Source: Lentinula raphanica
Lineage: Eukaryota > Basidiomycota > Agaricomycetes > Agaricales > Omphalotaceae
Direction of reading: 5' to 3'
DNA: 64,000 bases
Assembly (NCBI GenBank): GCA_027919835.1
Contig: JANVFP010000013.1
Location: forward strand, 1,116,001-1,180,000
Made by a program: the position numbers and the translations under genes. Below the pieces are notes generated by a model. The model was not told where the DNA came from, searched no databases, and was given only the letters and a program-made list of their open reading frames with translations. Each line of letters opens with the position of its first letter. The first letter of the stretch is position 1. This document shows, piece after piece, positions 42,788-54,127 of this stretch.

Positions 42788-44146
42788 ATGCGAGGATGTT
42801 TTATTCTATCTTCACGCTTTCGACGTGTTTCCTCCGTTCAGAGTTGTCGGCCGCTCATCTCTTTGGCCTCTTCTATATCTGCTCATAACACTTCACCATG
42901 TCGACCTGATCCTTTCGCACTCGTTGCCCCTCAATTGGCACAAATCCGAACCGACCTTGTTCGTTTATTAGGATCTGCTCATCCTGGGCTCGAAGAAATC
43001 GCAAACTACTACTTCCTCAGACCATCGAAACAACTACGACCTCTCATAATAATGCTTCTTGCTCAGGCAACGAATGGTCTGGGAAAGAATTGGTCTTTAA
43101 AGAAGTGGACTTCAGAGCAGGCACGACCTGGTGGACGCGCAGAAAGTCTCAACGAGCCGCTGTCGAGAGCAAATATTCTCAATGACTGGAACCCAAAAAT
43201 GGAGGCACAAACGAGCTCTTATGACTCGTTGCTTTCTTTATCCTTACCTTCAACTCCTACTCAATTGCCGGAGCCTCCGACTTCCATATTTTCTACCACG
43301 GAACGTACACTCATCTCCCCAGCATTTATCCTACCTACCCAGCTACGACTGGCACAAATTGTGGAGATGGTACACGCGGCATCTCTCTTACATGACGATG
43401 TCATAGACGAGTCCCCCCTTCGCCGAGGCGGTCTCTCTGCTCCAGAAGCTTTCGGTAATAAATTCGCAGTGCTTGGGGGGAACTTCATTCTGGGGCGAGC
43501 TAGCATTGCTCTTTCACGTCTCGGTGACCCCGAAGTGACTCAACTTATAGCCAGTGTCATGTCAAATCTCGTCGAAGGCGAGATATTGCAGATGCAAGAT
43601 GTGGAATCCCCTGATGGTCAGGAATTTCCTTCCTCCCAAGTCGCCAAAAAAGCATGGACGGTTTACCTCCAGAAAACATACATGAAGACCGCTAGTCTCA
43701 TGGCAAAAGGTGCTCGGAGCTCAGTGATTCTCGGTGGTTGTGCGGATGGAGAAATTTACAAGGAAGTTGCTTACGCCTACGGTCGCAATATCGGGATTGC
43801 ATTCCAATTGGTTGACGATGTGCTAGACTATGAAGCTGTCGAAGATACTCAATTAGGTAAACCCGGTGGTGCTGATTTGCAGTTGGGTTTGGCTACGGGT
43901 CCCGCCTTGTATGCCTGGGAGGAGCATCCAGAGATGGGTCCCCTCATTGAACGCAAATTCAGCGGGGCGGGCGACGTAGAGCTTGCACGAACTCTTGTCA
44001 GAAAATCGGCGGGGGTAGAGCGTACGCGTGCATTAGCTGTCGCTTATGCCACACAGGCCCGGGAAGTACTGCAGGCTTTACCGGAGAGCGAGGCTCGAGC
44101 TGCACTGGAATCTCTCACAGAACGTGTCATAAAGCGAAAATCCTAG
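42788..44146 (+). CDS. COQ1: Polyprenyl diphosphate synthase, ubiquinone side chain (Coq1)
   Basis: A single exon of 452 residues. A mitochondrial presequence rich in Arg/Ser (MRGCFILSSRFRRVSSVQS) comes first. Next are the substrate-binding KQLRP block, the first Asp-rich motif in LLHDDVIDES followed by RRGG, the KTxxL-type block KTASLMAKGA, and the second motif LVDDVLDYE. An insertion of about 85 residues separates KQLRP from the first Asp-rich motif, as in fungal members. The enzyme makes the long isoprenoid tail of coenzyme Q in mitochondria. All catalytic motifs are intact. Confidence 0.93.
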   Translation: MRGCFILSSRFRRVSSVQSCRPLISLASSISAHNTSPCRPDPFALVAPQLAQIRTDLVRLLGSAHPGLEEIANYYFLRPSKQLRPLIIMLLAQATNGLGKNWSLKKWTSEQARPGGRAESLNEPLSRANILNDWNPKMEAQTSSYDSLLSLSLPSTPTQLPEPPTSIFSTTERTLISPAFILPTQLRLAQIVEMVHAASLLHDDVIDESPLRRGGLSAPEAFGNKFAVLGGNFILGRASIALSRLGDPEVTQLIASVMSNLVEGEILQMQDVESPDGQEFPSSQVAKKAWTVYLQKTYMKTASLMAKGARSSVILGGCADGEIYKEVAYAYGRNIGIAFQLVDDVLDYEAVEDTQLGKPGGADLQLGLATGPALYAWEEHPEMGPLIERKFSGAGDVELARTLVRKSAGVERTRALAVAYATQAREVLQALPESEARAALESLTERVIKRKS

Positions 44147-44280
44147 TATTGATACATCTTTAGCTATACTATGAATTACAGTGTGTATAGGTAACAAATC
44201 GAATATGAGCAAGTGGATAATGCAGAATATACTATGTACACTACCAAACTAGACCAGCCGATTAAAGACACAATTTTTTG

Positions 44281-46467
44281 TTATATACAGTTCGAATGAT
44301 AACTCTCTCGTAGTGAGCTAAGTTGGTACGCTATAAATGAAGTGCAATGAGTATCAAGTGGGCGAGATGAGAAAAGATGTGCATACCGATAATTTTACAA
44401 CCAGTTCTGTTACCGAATAATTCCATGGTTAAAAAAAGCTCCTCGAGTAACGCTACCATCTCAACCCTTCCTGTGACCGTCGCTTCTTCTAGTCCCCAGT
44501 TTGGGAGTGAGAATGTTTGTCGGTTGTATGCGTCTAACCTAGATATCTCGCCAATAATAGCCTCTCCTGCTATCTTCCATAATAACCCGAAGATTGGGTT
44601 CACTTCAATCCCAGACAAGTCTCTTCCTCGACCTAGCATTATACATCCTTCTGCACATTCGAGCACCTTCTTACGAGAGAAGGCGTTCGAGCTTGCGAAT
44701 ATCTCGTGTAACTTGATGGTCGCGACCCGACATATCAAGTGCGTGGCCCAAATGATCACAAAGTCTGGGGATGAGGTGTACGTTTGAGACAATGGGGGAA
44801 GCGAGGAGGTAAAGGAATCGATGAGAGAGTCTAGGGAGGTGAACGTTTTCATGTATCGCGAATGCTCGTCCGGATGCAGGTCTGGGGGTTCTAATCAGCT
44901 ATAGATCGCCATCGCGTGACTGCGTACGCGTGTACTAACCTTTCTCAAATGTGCTTCTTAGACTCGCTGCACGCTCAAGCAGCAAAGAAGCTTGGGCGTA
45001 CAAGGCCATCCTCGACATTCCATGAGCCCGTAGTGGCTGTAGAGGTGCTTGAGAGAGGAAATTGCGTACTGTCGAAACACCGATATAGTTCGGCGGTAAG
45101 CGTTCCTATTGTCAGAAAGAGATATAAATAAGTAGAAGCAGATTTTTTGTAAGCAATTCACCTGCCTCTTCATAGTCTTCCATATCCAAAGGCCATGGCG
45201 TATCAATGCGAGATCCATACGATTCAAACATCATGCTTGAAAATCCCCCCACTCCCACTCCCCAACAATTACACATCGTGAATACTGTCCAGAAGGCATT
45301 GATCCTTTCCCCTTCATCGATCAAGTCTTTGGGTTCAGGAAGAGAAGGTCCATCCAGGCCCATAACATTGGCAACGAAAGGACTCATACTGCCTGACCGC
45401 AACTTGTGAAGATTAGCACATGTCGCCAAGCTCACCGCGGCCGAGAGGTGATATTTCCCCTCGAGGATTCTCCCCGTACGGAAAAAGTACGTACTGAGAA
45501 GGATCTCAGCTTGGGTACCATGGATAAGGCGCAGGGGATGGCTAGCGGAGAGGACATTACTGACATGAAGAAGGGCACGCGAGAGAAACGCGGATTCTTC
45601 GTCTTCAGAAGCTCCAGATAGATGGAGTCCTATTAGATAGATTACGCAAATCAGGCCCGGACATGGTCGAGAATAGTCTCCAAGGGTCAGCGGAAGAGTG
45701 GTCGTTGAAATAAAGCGGCGGATGTTTAGGAAAAAGCCAAACGCTCGAGCATGTGGTACAAATGCTTGTAATCTAGATATGTTGTAAGTTTAGTTGAACA
45801 ATTCAGTGGGAGGAACAACATGAAACGACTTACAGGCGCTGGCCTAAGGCGAGCGGTATTTCCTGTGAACACAAGAAAAGTAGCATATGGTTGAGGGACC
45901 AATGTATACAGATAAAACTGTTTTACTTACCTCCTGGAATGCAGTGGCGTAGAGACTCTGTTCAGGAGTCGATGCATCCAGTAAGAGACTACTGCTGCTA
46001 GAAGGGGAGTTGGAGCTGGTGCCGAATGGGGATGAAGAGGTTGAAGGATAGTTCGATGGGTCATAGAGTCTGATAGCGTCGTCGTCTGATTCAGCTCTCT
46101 CCAGCTCACGTATTCTCCTTTCCAGCGTGGAAATGCTTTCTTCCAAGGTCCGTTTGCGAGTATGCCCTACGACTGGATATTCGCACACCAGTTCCATCCC
46201 GGGCTTGCTACGAGCGTGGCATTGAGTGCAGACAGGACGTTTCCCATCGCATTTCTACAACACATAACAGTCAGTCACGGAGATTTTCTGGTCCCTGTTC
46301 GGAACAAATGCGTACTGTCTTTCTTTTTCTGGAAGATTGCGCGTTAGATTTCCACAAAGAGTAAATCAGAAGAGTCGATCACACCTGCAATGATTGCATG
46401 CTTTAGCTCTATTCTGATTTCTAGGTACTTTTGGCTTGATTGGTGCAGTCGATATGGGACCGTCCAT
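44281..46467 (-). CDS. Zn(2)Cys(6) fungal transcription factor
   Basis: The start at 46467 (MDGPISTAPIKPK) leads, after two short introns, to a complete binuclear zinc cluster ACNHCRKRKTKCDGKRPVC, then TQCHARSKPG and VCEYP. A coiled coil follows (ESISTLERRIRELER). The middle contains fungal-TF homology segments (SCGDYSRPCPGLI-like region, HPLRLIHGTQAEILLSTYFF, INAFWTVFTMCNCWG). The last exon spliced at 44337-44390 ends with YQLSSLRESYHSN at 44281; an unspliced stop at 44331 is the alternative. It is nuclear and sequence-specific; targets are unknown. It is convergent with COQ1 and there is no metabolic cluster around it. Confidence 0.85.
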
Positions 46468-48833
46468 GTTGGAGGAAGAAGGATTGGCTCCTCGTATAAG
46501 TAGGTTTGGAGGGTGGGGTCTAGATAGGTTATAAATATAGTGAAGGGGGGTTGCTCCTTATATATGCAAGAGATGTTGATACCATTACTCAACCAATTTT
46601 CTGAGAACCGACTCGATGGATGTGTTTGAATTTGAAGTTCAACTTCGGTTCAAGTCGTCAAGAAATAAGGAAGTTAGGGCCGAGTGTTGACCACGTGGAT
46701 TACGATCCTCTTCGTTCTTCGCGGAGCGCTTGGGGATAGGCTCAAATTTTGATTGATTTCCGGTAGATCGTATTCTCCGCAATACTTCTTCGATAAAACT
46801 TGGGGAAGTCGACTAGCTTTGCGCACAGTCGCATAACCACATAACTCTCCATCTTTTAACGCCACCCCGCGATGGGGGGGACCTTTGCTCGTGAAGATAC
46901 GGGTCCAGCCACATCTGTAGACCTCAAACATCATTCCCGATTGGGGATCAACATGGTACACATACGGTTCCTTGCTGATCCTTACAAAAAATTATATTAT
47001 ACACTATTACACATTTCAAAACATATTACTGACATAACTCCTGGCATATCCTTGTGCCCTTCATCTTCCCTGGTCTATCAATGGACGCAGGCTGTACCAA
47101 TAATATGCCACTATGCACTGAGTAACCGATACAAAGTACGCGCGGTCGTGGGCGTCGGCTTCTGACATAAAAGATCTTGACTGTGCAGCTTGCGTTGGCT
47201 ATTAGATGTTTGCTTCTCTGTTTCGACTCTGCTCAGAGTGTCTCTTCCACTTCTACACTCGTCACCAAGATCAAACTAAATCAAGGTCCCTTGTACTCCA
47301 AAATGGTAGTTTACCTACACTCGATCATCCATCTCTATACATTTTCCATCTCTGCGAAGATTCAACTTTGTTCAAGTGACAACGTCGAGTCTTGACGCAA
47401 TGGCTCATTGCCAGCCGGAAGTATCCTTTGACCAGAACATATATTCCATTTCATTGAGAAGTCTCGTACTACATTCACGTGGATCATCTCGGCGAAAGAG
47501 ATGAAACACGAAGGGCTTCGAGTTGCACTTCAGCGCTCAAGTCTGAGTTAGCTTCGAATTCTTAATTATCGTTCAGAAACAAAGCGCACCATATCCAGTC
47601 AACGAAATCATAGAGGCCAAGTGGCGCAGGAATTTGTGAAGACGTTTTGATGCTTTTCACCGACGAGAACGGCGACCTTCCGCGTCATGATAGAAATCGA
47701 TTGGAATTTGAAGTATGTATAGTGAATCACAAAGGCAATCCGAATGCTGCTGGCAATTGCCTGTTCGACTGGGCAAAACGATGAACGGGACTACTTTCAC
47801 ATCGGATCTGGACCTTTGTTCGAAAATGTTTTCGTGAAACGGTGAATCCACCGATAGCGATGGCAAAAGCCTGTCAGTGAGCCCCTAGACGGAGCATTTA
47901 GGACAATACCGTTGATTAGACACCTATACACCTGCTGCCTGCATATACTGTATTTCTGGTTCAACGGATAAATACAGTCGCAAAATCAACCACCGGTTGG
48001 AAGATATTCTTTGGCGGTTTGTCAGTGATGTCATTAAGAGCTTAGTTTAGCTCCCCGGAAATTGTAACGGGCAAGAGATTCTAATTTCTATAATCCAGAT
48101 TGAACGGAAATAACATCGCGTCAGGTCACCCTCCAAGTTTGAAGTGATCATACAATGAACGAAGTGGCAGGTTCCACATACATATCTTCAAAGCCAGACC
48201 TTTCCCGGTGGATAAGAGCCGCTGACTATGAGGGCATTATGTGTTCAGAAACGTAGTCTGATTCTTGATTCCTGAAAGCTCGAAAGATCGTGAGTCGTGA
48301 CCAACCTCAGGGACTCGTTTCGAGTTCTAGCAGCCCATGGACCCGAAGCCCATAAGAAGGACAAGATAGGCCAGCGTTTGGATTGCCGAAATGGAAGTAT
48401 GCCACGAGGTTGAATCCAGCCTCGAGGTCTTGCGGTGTTGGCAGGGCGTAGGAAGCACAGGGATAGGAGGAGGAACATCACGATAGGCAAAATAAATAAT
48501 TCAAGCCAAGCAAAACACATGCTTACATGGAAGAAAAAACCCACGACAATACTTTCCATTGATAGATCTATTCCTTGACCCAGCCAGCACGGATGTTTGA
48601 CGATGTGCTCAAAGAAACTTGGGGGAATGCACCATCGTCATACACTAACAAAATGAGCTGGGGTAAGTGAGTTACGGGAGTCGAGAAGAACCGGAACAGT
48701 GAGTGTGACACTTGTATGTGACAATAGCGGATCAAAGCAGATCAAAGCACGTGAAAGCGCCACACTGTGACCACAAGTCCAGAGTGAGTCGTGACATCGA
48801 ATTCGGACCCCTATACTTTAAACTCTATCCATC
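46468..48833. other. 2.4-kb intergenic region
   Basis: No gene I can support. A 95-codon minus frame at 46674-46961 (containing YRCGWTRIFTSKGPPHRG) is the best candidate for a small gene, but it has no recognised domain. The remaining frames have no protein-like features. Confidence 0.45.
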
Positions 48834-49793
48834 ATGTCGTCGACGACCCGAAAGGTTGCGAATACAATCCACAAAACCACAAAACGAAACCGCTCACCTT
48901 CTCTAGACGTAATTCACTCTCAAATTGAAACAGCCGTAACAATCAAATCTCAATCCATCTCCGAATCTCCACATCGTGCGAAGAAACAAAAGCTACTCGA
49001 ATCTTACGCTTCCGAATCACCCTTCCTAAACTTTCCTCACCCTACACCTTCCGAGGCTCTCGCAGTTTTCGATATTCTCTCCAAAGCCCATCCGCATCAT
49101 GTTTTAAGTCGAAATTTTCTGTCTCCGAAACCAAACACGAACAATAATTCTGCCGCTACTTGCGGTAACGTTCCCAATGTTATTGATTCTCTCATTGGCA
49201 CCATCTTGTCTCAAAACACATCAGGAAAGAATTCATCTGGTGCAAAGGCCAGTCTAGATGCGGCTTTTGGTCGCAACAACTTTGCGGCAATCGCCAGTGC
49301 CCCGAGAGAAGCCGTGGTGGAAGCGATCCGACATGGGGGTCTGGCGAACAAAAAGGCAGCGACTATTCAAAAGCTGCTTCAGTCCATTGAGGAACGACAC
49401 GGGGGATACTCTCTGCAGCATCTTGCCGATATAGGGAAGGATGGAAAACTTTATTCGGACACAGAGATTATGAAAGAGCTGACGTCCTATGATGGCGTAG
49501 GACCCAAAACTGCGTCTTGCGTTTTGATGTTCTGCTTGGGCCGAGACTCGTTTGCCGTGGACACGCATATCTTTCGTCTGAGCAAGGTCTTGGGTTGGGT
49601 CCCTCCCGATGCTGACCGGATATTAACGCAGGCACACCTCGATATCATGTTACCTGCAGAGTTGAAGTATGGACTTCATGTGCTTATGATACAGCATGGA
49701 AGGACGTGCAAAGGTTGTAAGAAGGTCGAATCGAGCGCAGCCTGTGTGCTGAGAGATTTCGTGAAGGAGAGTAGAGTGTCCAAGTTGTCGTAG
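48834..49793 (+). CDS. HhH-GPD DNA glycosylase (endonuclease III-like)
   Basis: A single exon of 319 residues. A basic N-terminus (KTTKRNRSPS, RAKKQK) should direct nuclear import. The glycosylase domain starts with LIGTILSQNTSGKNSSGAKA. The helix-hairpin-helix follows as YDGVGPKTASCVL, with the lysine found in bifunctional enzymes, then the GPD loop DSFAVDTHIFRL with the catalytic Asp. The C-terminus has HGRTCKGCKKVESSAAC, which has too few correctly spaced cysteines to be a sure iron-sulfur loop. Family members excise oxidised or otherwise modified bases in base-excision repair. Confidence 0.87.
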   Translation: MSSTTRKVANTIHKTTKRNRSPSLDVIHSQIETAVTIKSQSISESPHRAKKQKLLESYASESPFLNFPHPTPSEALAVFDILSKAHPHHVLSRNFLSPKPNTNNNSAATCGNVPNVIDSLIGTILSQNTSGKNSSGAKASLDAAFGRNNFAAIASAPREAVVEAIRHGGLANKKAATIQKLLQSIEERHGGYSLQHLADIGKDGKLYSDTEIMKELTSYDGVGPKTASCVLMFCLGRDSFAVDTHIFRLSKVLGWVPPDADRILTQAHLDIMLPAELKYGLHVLMIQHGRTCKGCKKVESSAACVLRDFVKESRVSKLS

Positions 49794-49891
49794 AGGTATC
49801 ATCAGAACATGGGTACTACTATTTTGGGGTGATCAATTTCGGTCGTAGACGAGAGCAATGTGGTAATGGTTTCATGCGTTATTTGCACCTC

Positions 49892-51548
49892 CTATTCATT
49901 ACCACTTCGTTTTTCTGTATATGATTTCAATCTTCGCATCACATCATAGTCAGTACATTTCAAACTTCATTCAACGAAAAAAAACGAACTGACCGCTGAT
50001 AATCCCGATTCGCCTTAGCCTCTGCATCCAATTTCTTGCCTCCGGCACCCTCTCCACCTTTTTTCTTGTTCTTCCGTTTGTGTTTCTTATCTGCAGCTTC
50101 GGCAGCTTCATCAATCGCAAGTAACTCCTTGATGGACGGAAGCGTCGAGCTAGACAAGGGGACCAGTCGGATAGGCTGTTCTTCATCACTTGCAAGTTCC
50201 CTTTCCTCATCCGGAATAAGGGAAGATTTAGAGTTAGACGGACCAGGTTGAGGTGGTTCGTCCACGACATCCGAAGTGGTTTTAGGAGTAGGGGGAGGAC
50301 CAGAGTCCATCTGTTCATCGGTAGCGAACCATTGTCCGGGGCGTAGAGAGCTAGAGAAGAGTTCGTCGTTTTTCCCTGCTTTCTTTTCGTTCTCTTCACC
50401 GCCACTTTCTTCTTCTTCGTCGTCGTCGCCCACACCCACGCCCTCGTATTCACCAACGCCAGCAAAGATATCGAACTCTTCCAAGGGTTCGGGTTCTTCT
50501 GGTTCGTGTAACTTCAAAGGTGCCTTGGGCGGAACGGATGTAGAGGAAGTAGACTGGACCACCGTAGCCACTCTCGTTGCATTATCTGCTGCGACTTCAA
50601 ACCTCCGCTTCTTCTTCTTCCTCTCTCCATCATCTTTAGTAGCGATCTTTTTCTTCTTCTCCTTCTGCTCTCCGTCACCCCCGATAGGCTTGAACCCAAT
50701 CGGCTTGAACTTGCCCTTGCCCTTGTTCAGAACTGTTTCATCTGCAGACTCCATTGTTGATGCCGTCGTTCCCTGCGTCCTTTTCTCCTTCAACTCACGA
50801 AGAATATCTTCCCGCGTTCGTTTCTTCGGCTGGGAAGAAGAGGATTGTTTGAAAGCTTGTTCGAGGGATTCGTCTTCGTCTGTGGCCAGAGCCGCTTTGG
50901 CTTTGGCTTTGTTTTGTTGGAGAAGGGCCATGTCGAGACCTTTGACTAGGATGGAATGATCGCTGTCGCCTCCCAGGTATTGACGTTGTTCATCGACCTT
51001 CATATAGTACACGAGAAGCATGAGCAATCTCATATAGACATCGAGTAGGGGAGTAGGAAAGTTACTGACAGCATGCTCGTCCTGGTCCGCTGTCCGTTTT
51101 TCGAATTCCTCTAAGACTGCTTCTACCTGGTACAATTGGATTATTCAAAACGTCCTCGAAAATGATGATGAATAGATACACACCTGAGCATAATCGTTGC
51201 CCTCTCCACCTCTACGCTCAGCAGCCCGGTCCCGATACTTTCCCTCTAGTTTTTTGACTTTCCTCGGCTTGAAATTCGAAGTTTCTGATGAGTTTGCGGG
51301 AGCAGACTTTCTCAGTCTGATCTCAGATGTGAGTAGGACGATCAAGACGACAAGGATATTTCAGAACATGGACTGACGTTGAGGCCTTGGAGTAGTTCTT
51401 CTGCGTAAACAGAGATTCTCTGGGCTGGGGTTGGCTAGTACGCGTTTGTGAATGTGAAGGTCCAGAGGAGAGAAGTTGTCTGAAGGAATCCTGCGGTCAT
51501 TGTTGAGAGCACGATGAGATGATTCGTCTAGTAGCTCACCTGGTCCAT
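49892..51548 (-). CDS. RED/IK-like spliceosomal protein
   Basis: The tiny first exon MDQ (ATG at 51548) is spliced to DSFRQLLSSGPSHSQTRTSQ. The RED N-terminal signature follows across introns: FKPRKVKKLEGKYRDRAAER, RRGGEGNDYAQ, then YLGGDSDHSILVKGLDMALL. The rest is acidic and lysine-rich (poly-K blocks) with a KKHKRKNKKK stretch near the end. The last splice (CAGCG|GTCAGT...GCGAAG|A) gives YQRLKSYTEKRSGNE and a stop at 49892. Without that splice the frame ends at 49960. RED (IK) is a component of the precatalytic spliceosome. Confidence 0.85.
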
Positions 51549-52404
51549 TGGGCTTTAGATAGATAAGACGCTCGCGGCTCACGCCTTGGTGGTTGTGATG
51601 AACGTTGACAACGTTGAATTCAATATTTGAATTTGGAGTGTGTGCTTGTTTATGTAAGAGCAACTTTTGTTGATCTCTCATCTTCTCTCATCCTCCGAAA
51701 TTCGAATCGAACTTTGTCCTACAAGTTTGTCCCTCTATCTATAGGCCACTCTTTGTCTTCGTGGCGCCTTTAGTAGCTCCACGACCGCCACGTAGGTCGA
51801 AGTCAAGAATCAAGAGATAACGAGTCCTGGTAATTACTGGTGATCAAGGTTGAAGAATCAAGCTTCAAGCTCAAGCTCAATTTCTACAGACTAGACCGTA
51901 GCCAAAAAAACGAGTGACGAATCCTATTAGGTCCTGGTAATCAAACTCCAGGTTGGACGTCGGTGAAGATTCAGAAGTTCAACAAACAGATTTGAATCTT
52001 GAGTACTCAGCCAACAGAATGGGTCATACATCAACCTACTCTAACACGATCAACCTAGATTCTAGAGTGCTGAAAAACACATACAGGCTGAATTTCGCCG
52101 ATTTAGGTTGTTTAACATGACAGGTTTGGCGGGCATGGGACGACCTACTCAGGATGAAGAATACCCTGCAGTAGGTTGGATTTCAACTGTCTTTAGGTCA
52201 AACATTTCAACCTGTCAGAAGCCCTCACTGGATTGAGCTTGAGCTTGAGACTGTACGTGCTTCCGATTTAAAGATTCAACATAGCGGCCGGTCTGATACA
52301 TAGCTGCAGATTCAAAATATTTCATAAAAAGTAAGGTATATGCTGGTATATGGTGCAATTGATGATACAGCACAAGTCCACATAATCATAACGAGATCCA
52401 TTCT
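51549..52404. other. Intergenic
   Basis: RED promoter and the 3' flank of the hypothetical gene. No gene or repeat seen. Confidence 0.5.
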
Positions 52405-53288
52405 TCAAGCCTGAACAGCACTTAGAGCTGACCCCCTCTCCTTCTTCAACATCACCGACTTTTCCCGACTCTGCACTCCACACTGCTTGAAGACCATCCT
52501 AGCCATATTGACCGCATTCGCTAGCAGCACCGCCTTTCGTAGGGTCTGTCCAGAGGCGTCCTTTTTCCACCCACTAGACTCTTCCGCCTTTGACGATGGT
52601 TTCGTTGAAATAGGGGTTTTAGGGGTATGGACCGAGTCAAGGGCACGCAGTGTATACTTGCGGATGAGTGAGCGAGTCGACTTGGTGCCAGGTTTTGGTT
52701 TTGGTTTTGGCACCGAGGGTGATGGTGATGGTGGAGGAGGCTGACGAGAAATCGATGTTAGAACCCATTCCAACTTCTACACGGAGCCTATAGAATATTC
52801 ACCTGGTTCTCAAACTCCTTCGCAACAAACCCCTCCCATGCCTGACGATCCAGATCAGCAATCACCGTCATGATCGCTCTGTCCATCTCCGAGTTCGTTT
52901 TCTTCTTTGAAACAAACTCGTCGTAATAGCCCTCGTTCGTGCTCGACACGTGCCCGTCGACCCAGTGGGTATAATGGCACCAGAATGTGATTTTGGGGCC
53001 TCCGATTAGGCTAGGGGGAGGGAACACAATTAACACTCGTTGGGAACGCTCCTTGAAGGGGACAGGGGGGTATGCATACCTGCGAAGATTACATTCATCG
53101 GTAAAGCACGAGTCCAATCTACGTTTCCGGCTGTCCTTGAGGATATTGATTTGGGTGTTTCGAACAAACGCGTGAAACTCCGCGAGCTCCGCCTTCCATT
53201 GCGATTCGGTTTTTTGGTCGTCGGCGTTAGCGTCGACGGTCACGCTGATGGTACGGGCATGCGCAGACAAGTTCGTGGATGATGACAT
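52405..53288 (-). CDS. Hypothetical fungal protein, copy A
   Basis: Three exons joined at CGCAG|GTATGC...CCCTAG and at ENCAG|GTGAAT...GTCAG. The protein starts MSSSTNLSAHARTISVTVDA and has KDSRKRRLDSCF and TDECNLR, then IGGPKITFWCHYTHWVDGHV. A Pro/Lys linker (PPPPSPSPSVPKPKPKPG) precedes the tail SGWKKDASGQTLRKAVLLAN that ends at 52405. No family recognised. Its closest relative is copy B at 58716-59737, on the opposite strand, with the same exon plan. Confidence 0.75.
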
Positions 53289-53422
53289 TTGTAAATGGTG
53301 AGTTGGGTGTACGTGTGGGTTCGAACTTTGACGAGGTGTAGATGACGATAGTGCAGATGATGTTCGAGTTAAACGATGTTGGGTTGGGAATAAGATAAGA
53401 GTAGAGGGGGGATTGGGGAGGG

Positions 53423-53431
53423 CTTTTATAG
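53423..53431 (-). promoter_or_regulatory. TATA box of hypothetical copy A
   Basis: CTATAAAAG on the minus strand, about 135 bases before the ATG at 53288. The corresponding site in the inverted copy at 56197-56486 is altered to CTATAGAAG. Confidence 0.55.
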
Positions 53432-53799
53432 ACTCAGGGTATAGGTGAGACTCCAGGAGTATGGAACAGGGATATGATTCTGAATATCTTCGCTGGTCAT
53501 TCGAAACTGATTCAGGGTTGAAGATAATACATAGGAGGGGGACTAGACTCTAGTCGCTACGAGACTCGAGTCGTACAGGGGTTACATAGTACAAAGTTTT
53601 GTGCTATGTGTAAGTTCAAGAAGTTTGAGTTGGGGACTCGGACGAGTCAGAGGGCCCTCCAGCTTCCAGTCACGGATATTCCTAGCCTTCCTCCTATTTG
53701 ATTCAAATTTCGAAAGTCAACTGAGCCCACACTCGCCAGCTGTGAGCCAGGAGATAGGAGTCTTCAAACTTCAAGGCCTTTGACCGTCAAAGTACAAAT

Positions 53800-53985
53800 C
53801 ATGGTACACCGGATAGAGATTCTCGAGTTTGGTGACGCGCTTGTGTAGAGCCAGAGGAGAGAGATTTGGCCAGTAGCTCCCCTTACTACTCCCCTGGTCC
53901 ATTTCCCTATGACCCTGGTAAGACATGCACGCTCGCCGTGCACGCCTTGGTGGTTGTGATGAATGTAAGTACGGCAATCAATTCT
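53800..53985 (-). pseudogene. Relic of the RED gene 5' end
   Basis: The plus-strand text CCTGGTCCATT, then CACGCCTTGGTGGTTGTGAT, and CCAGAGGAGAGA match the 5' end of the RED gene (51400-51620) in the same order and orientation, with a 23-base perfect run. The initiator and first exon region are recognisable but degenerate, and nothing of the main RED body follows. It is a fragment from a local duplication. Confidence 0.7.
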
Positions 53986-54127
53986 CTACGACGTCAACGT
54001 TACAGACTGACATTGACATTGCTCAACAACCCTCAGCCCTGGCCCTGGTCCACTTAAAATCAAGGCCACTGGCAACTAGTGACTAAGGCCCTCCCTGGTC
54101 CTCCCCACTGCTCCAGCCCACACCATC

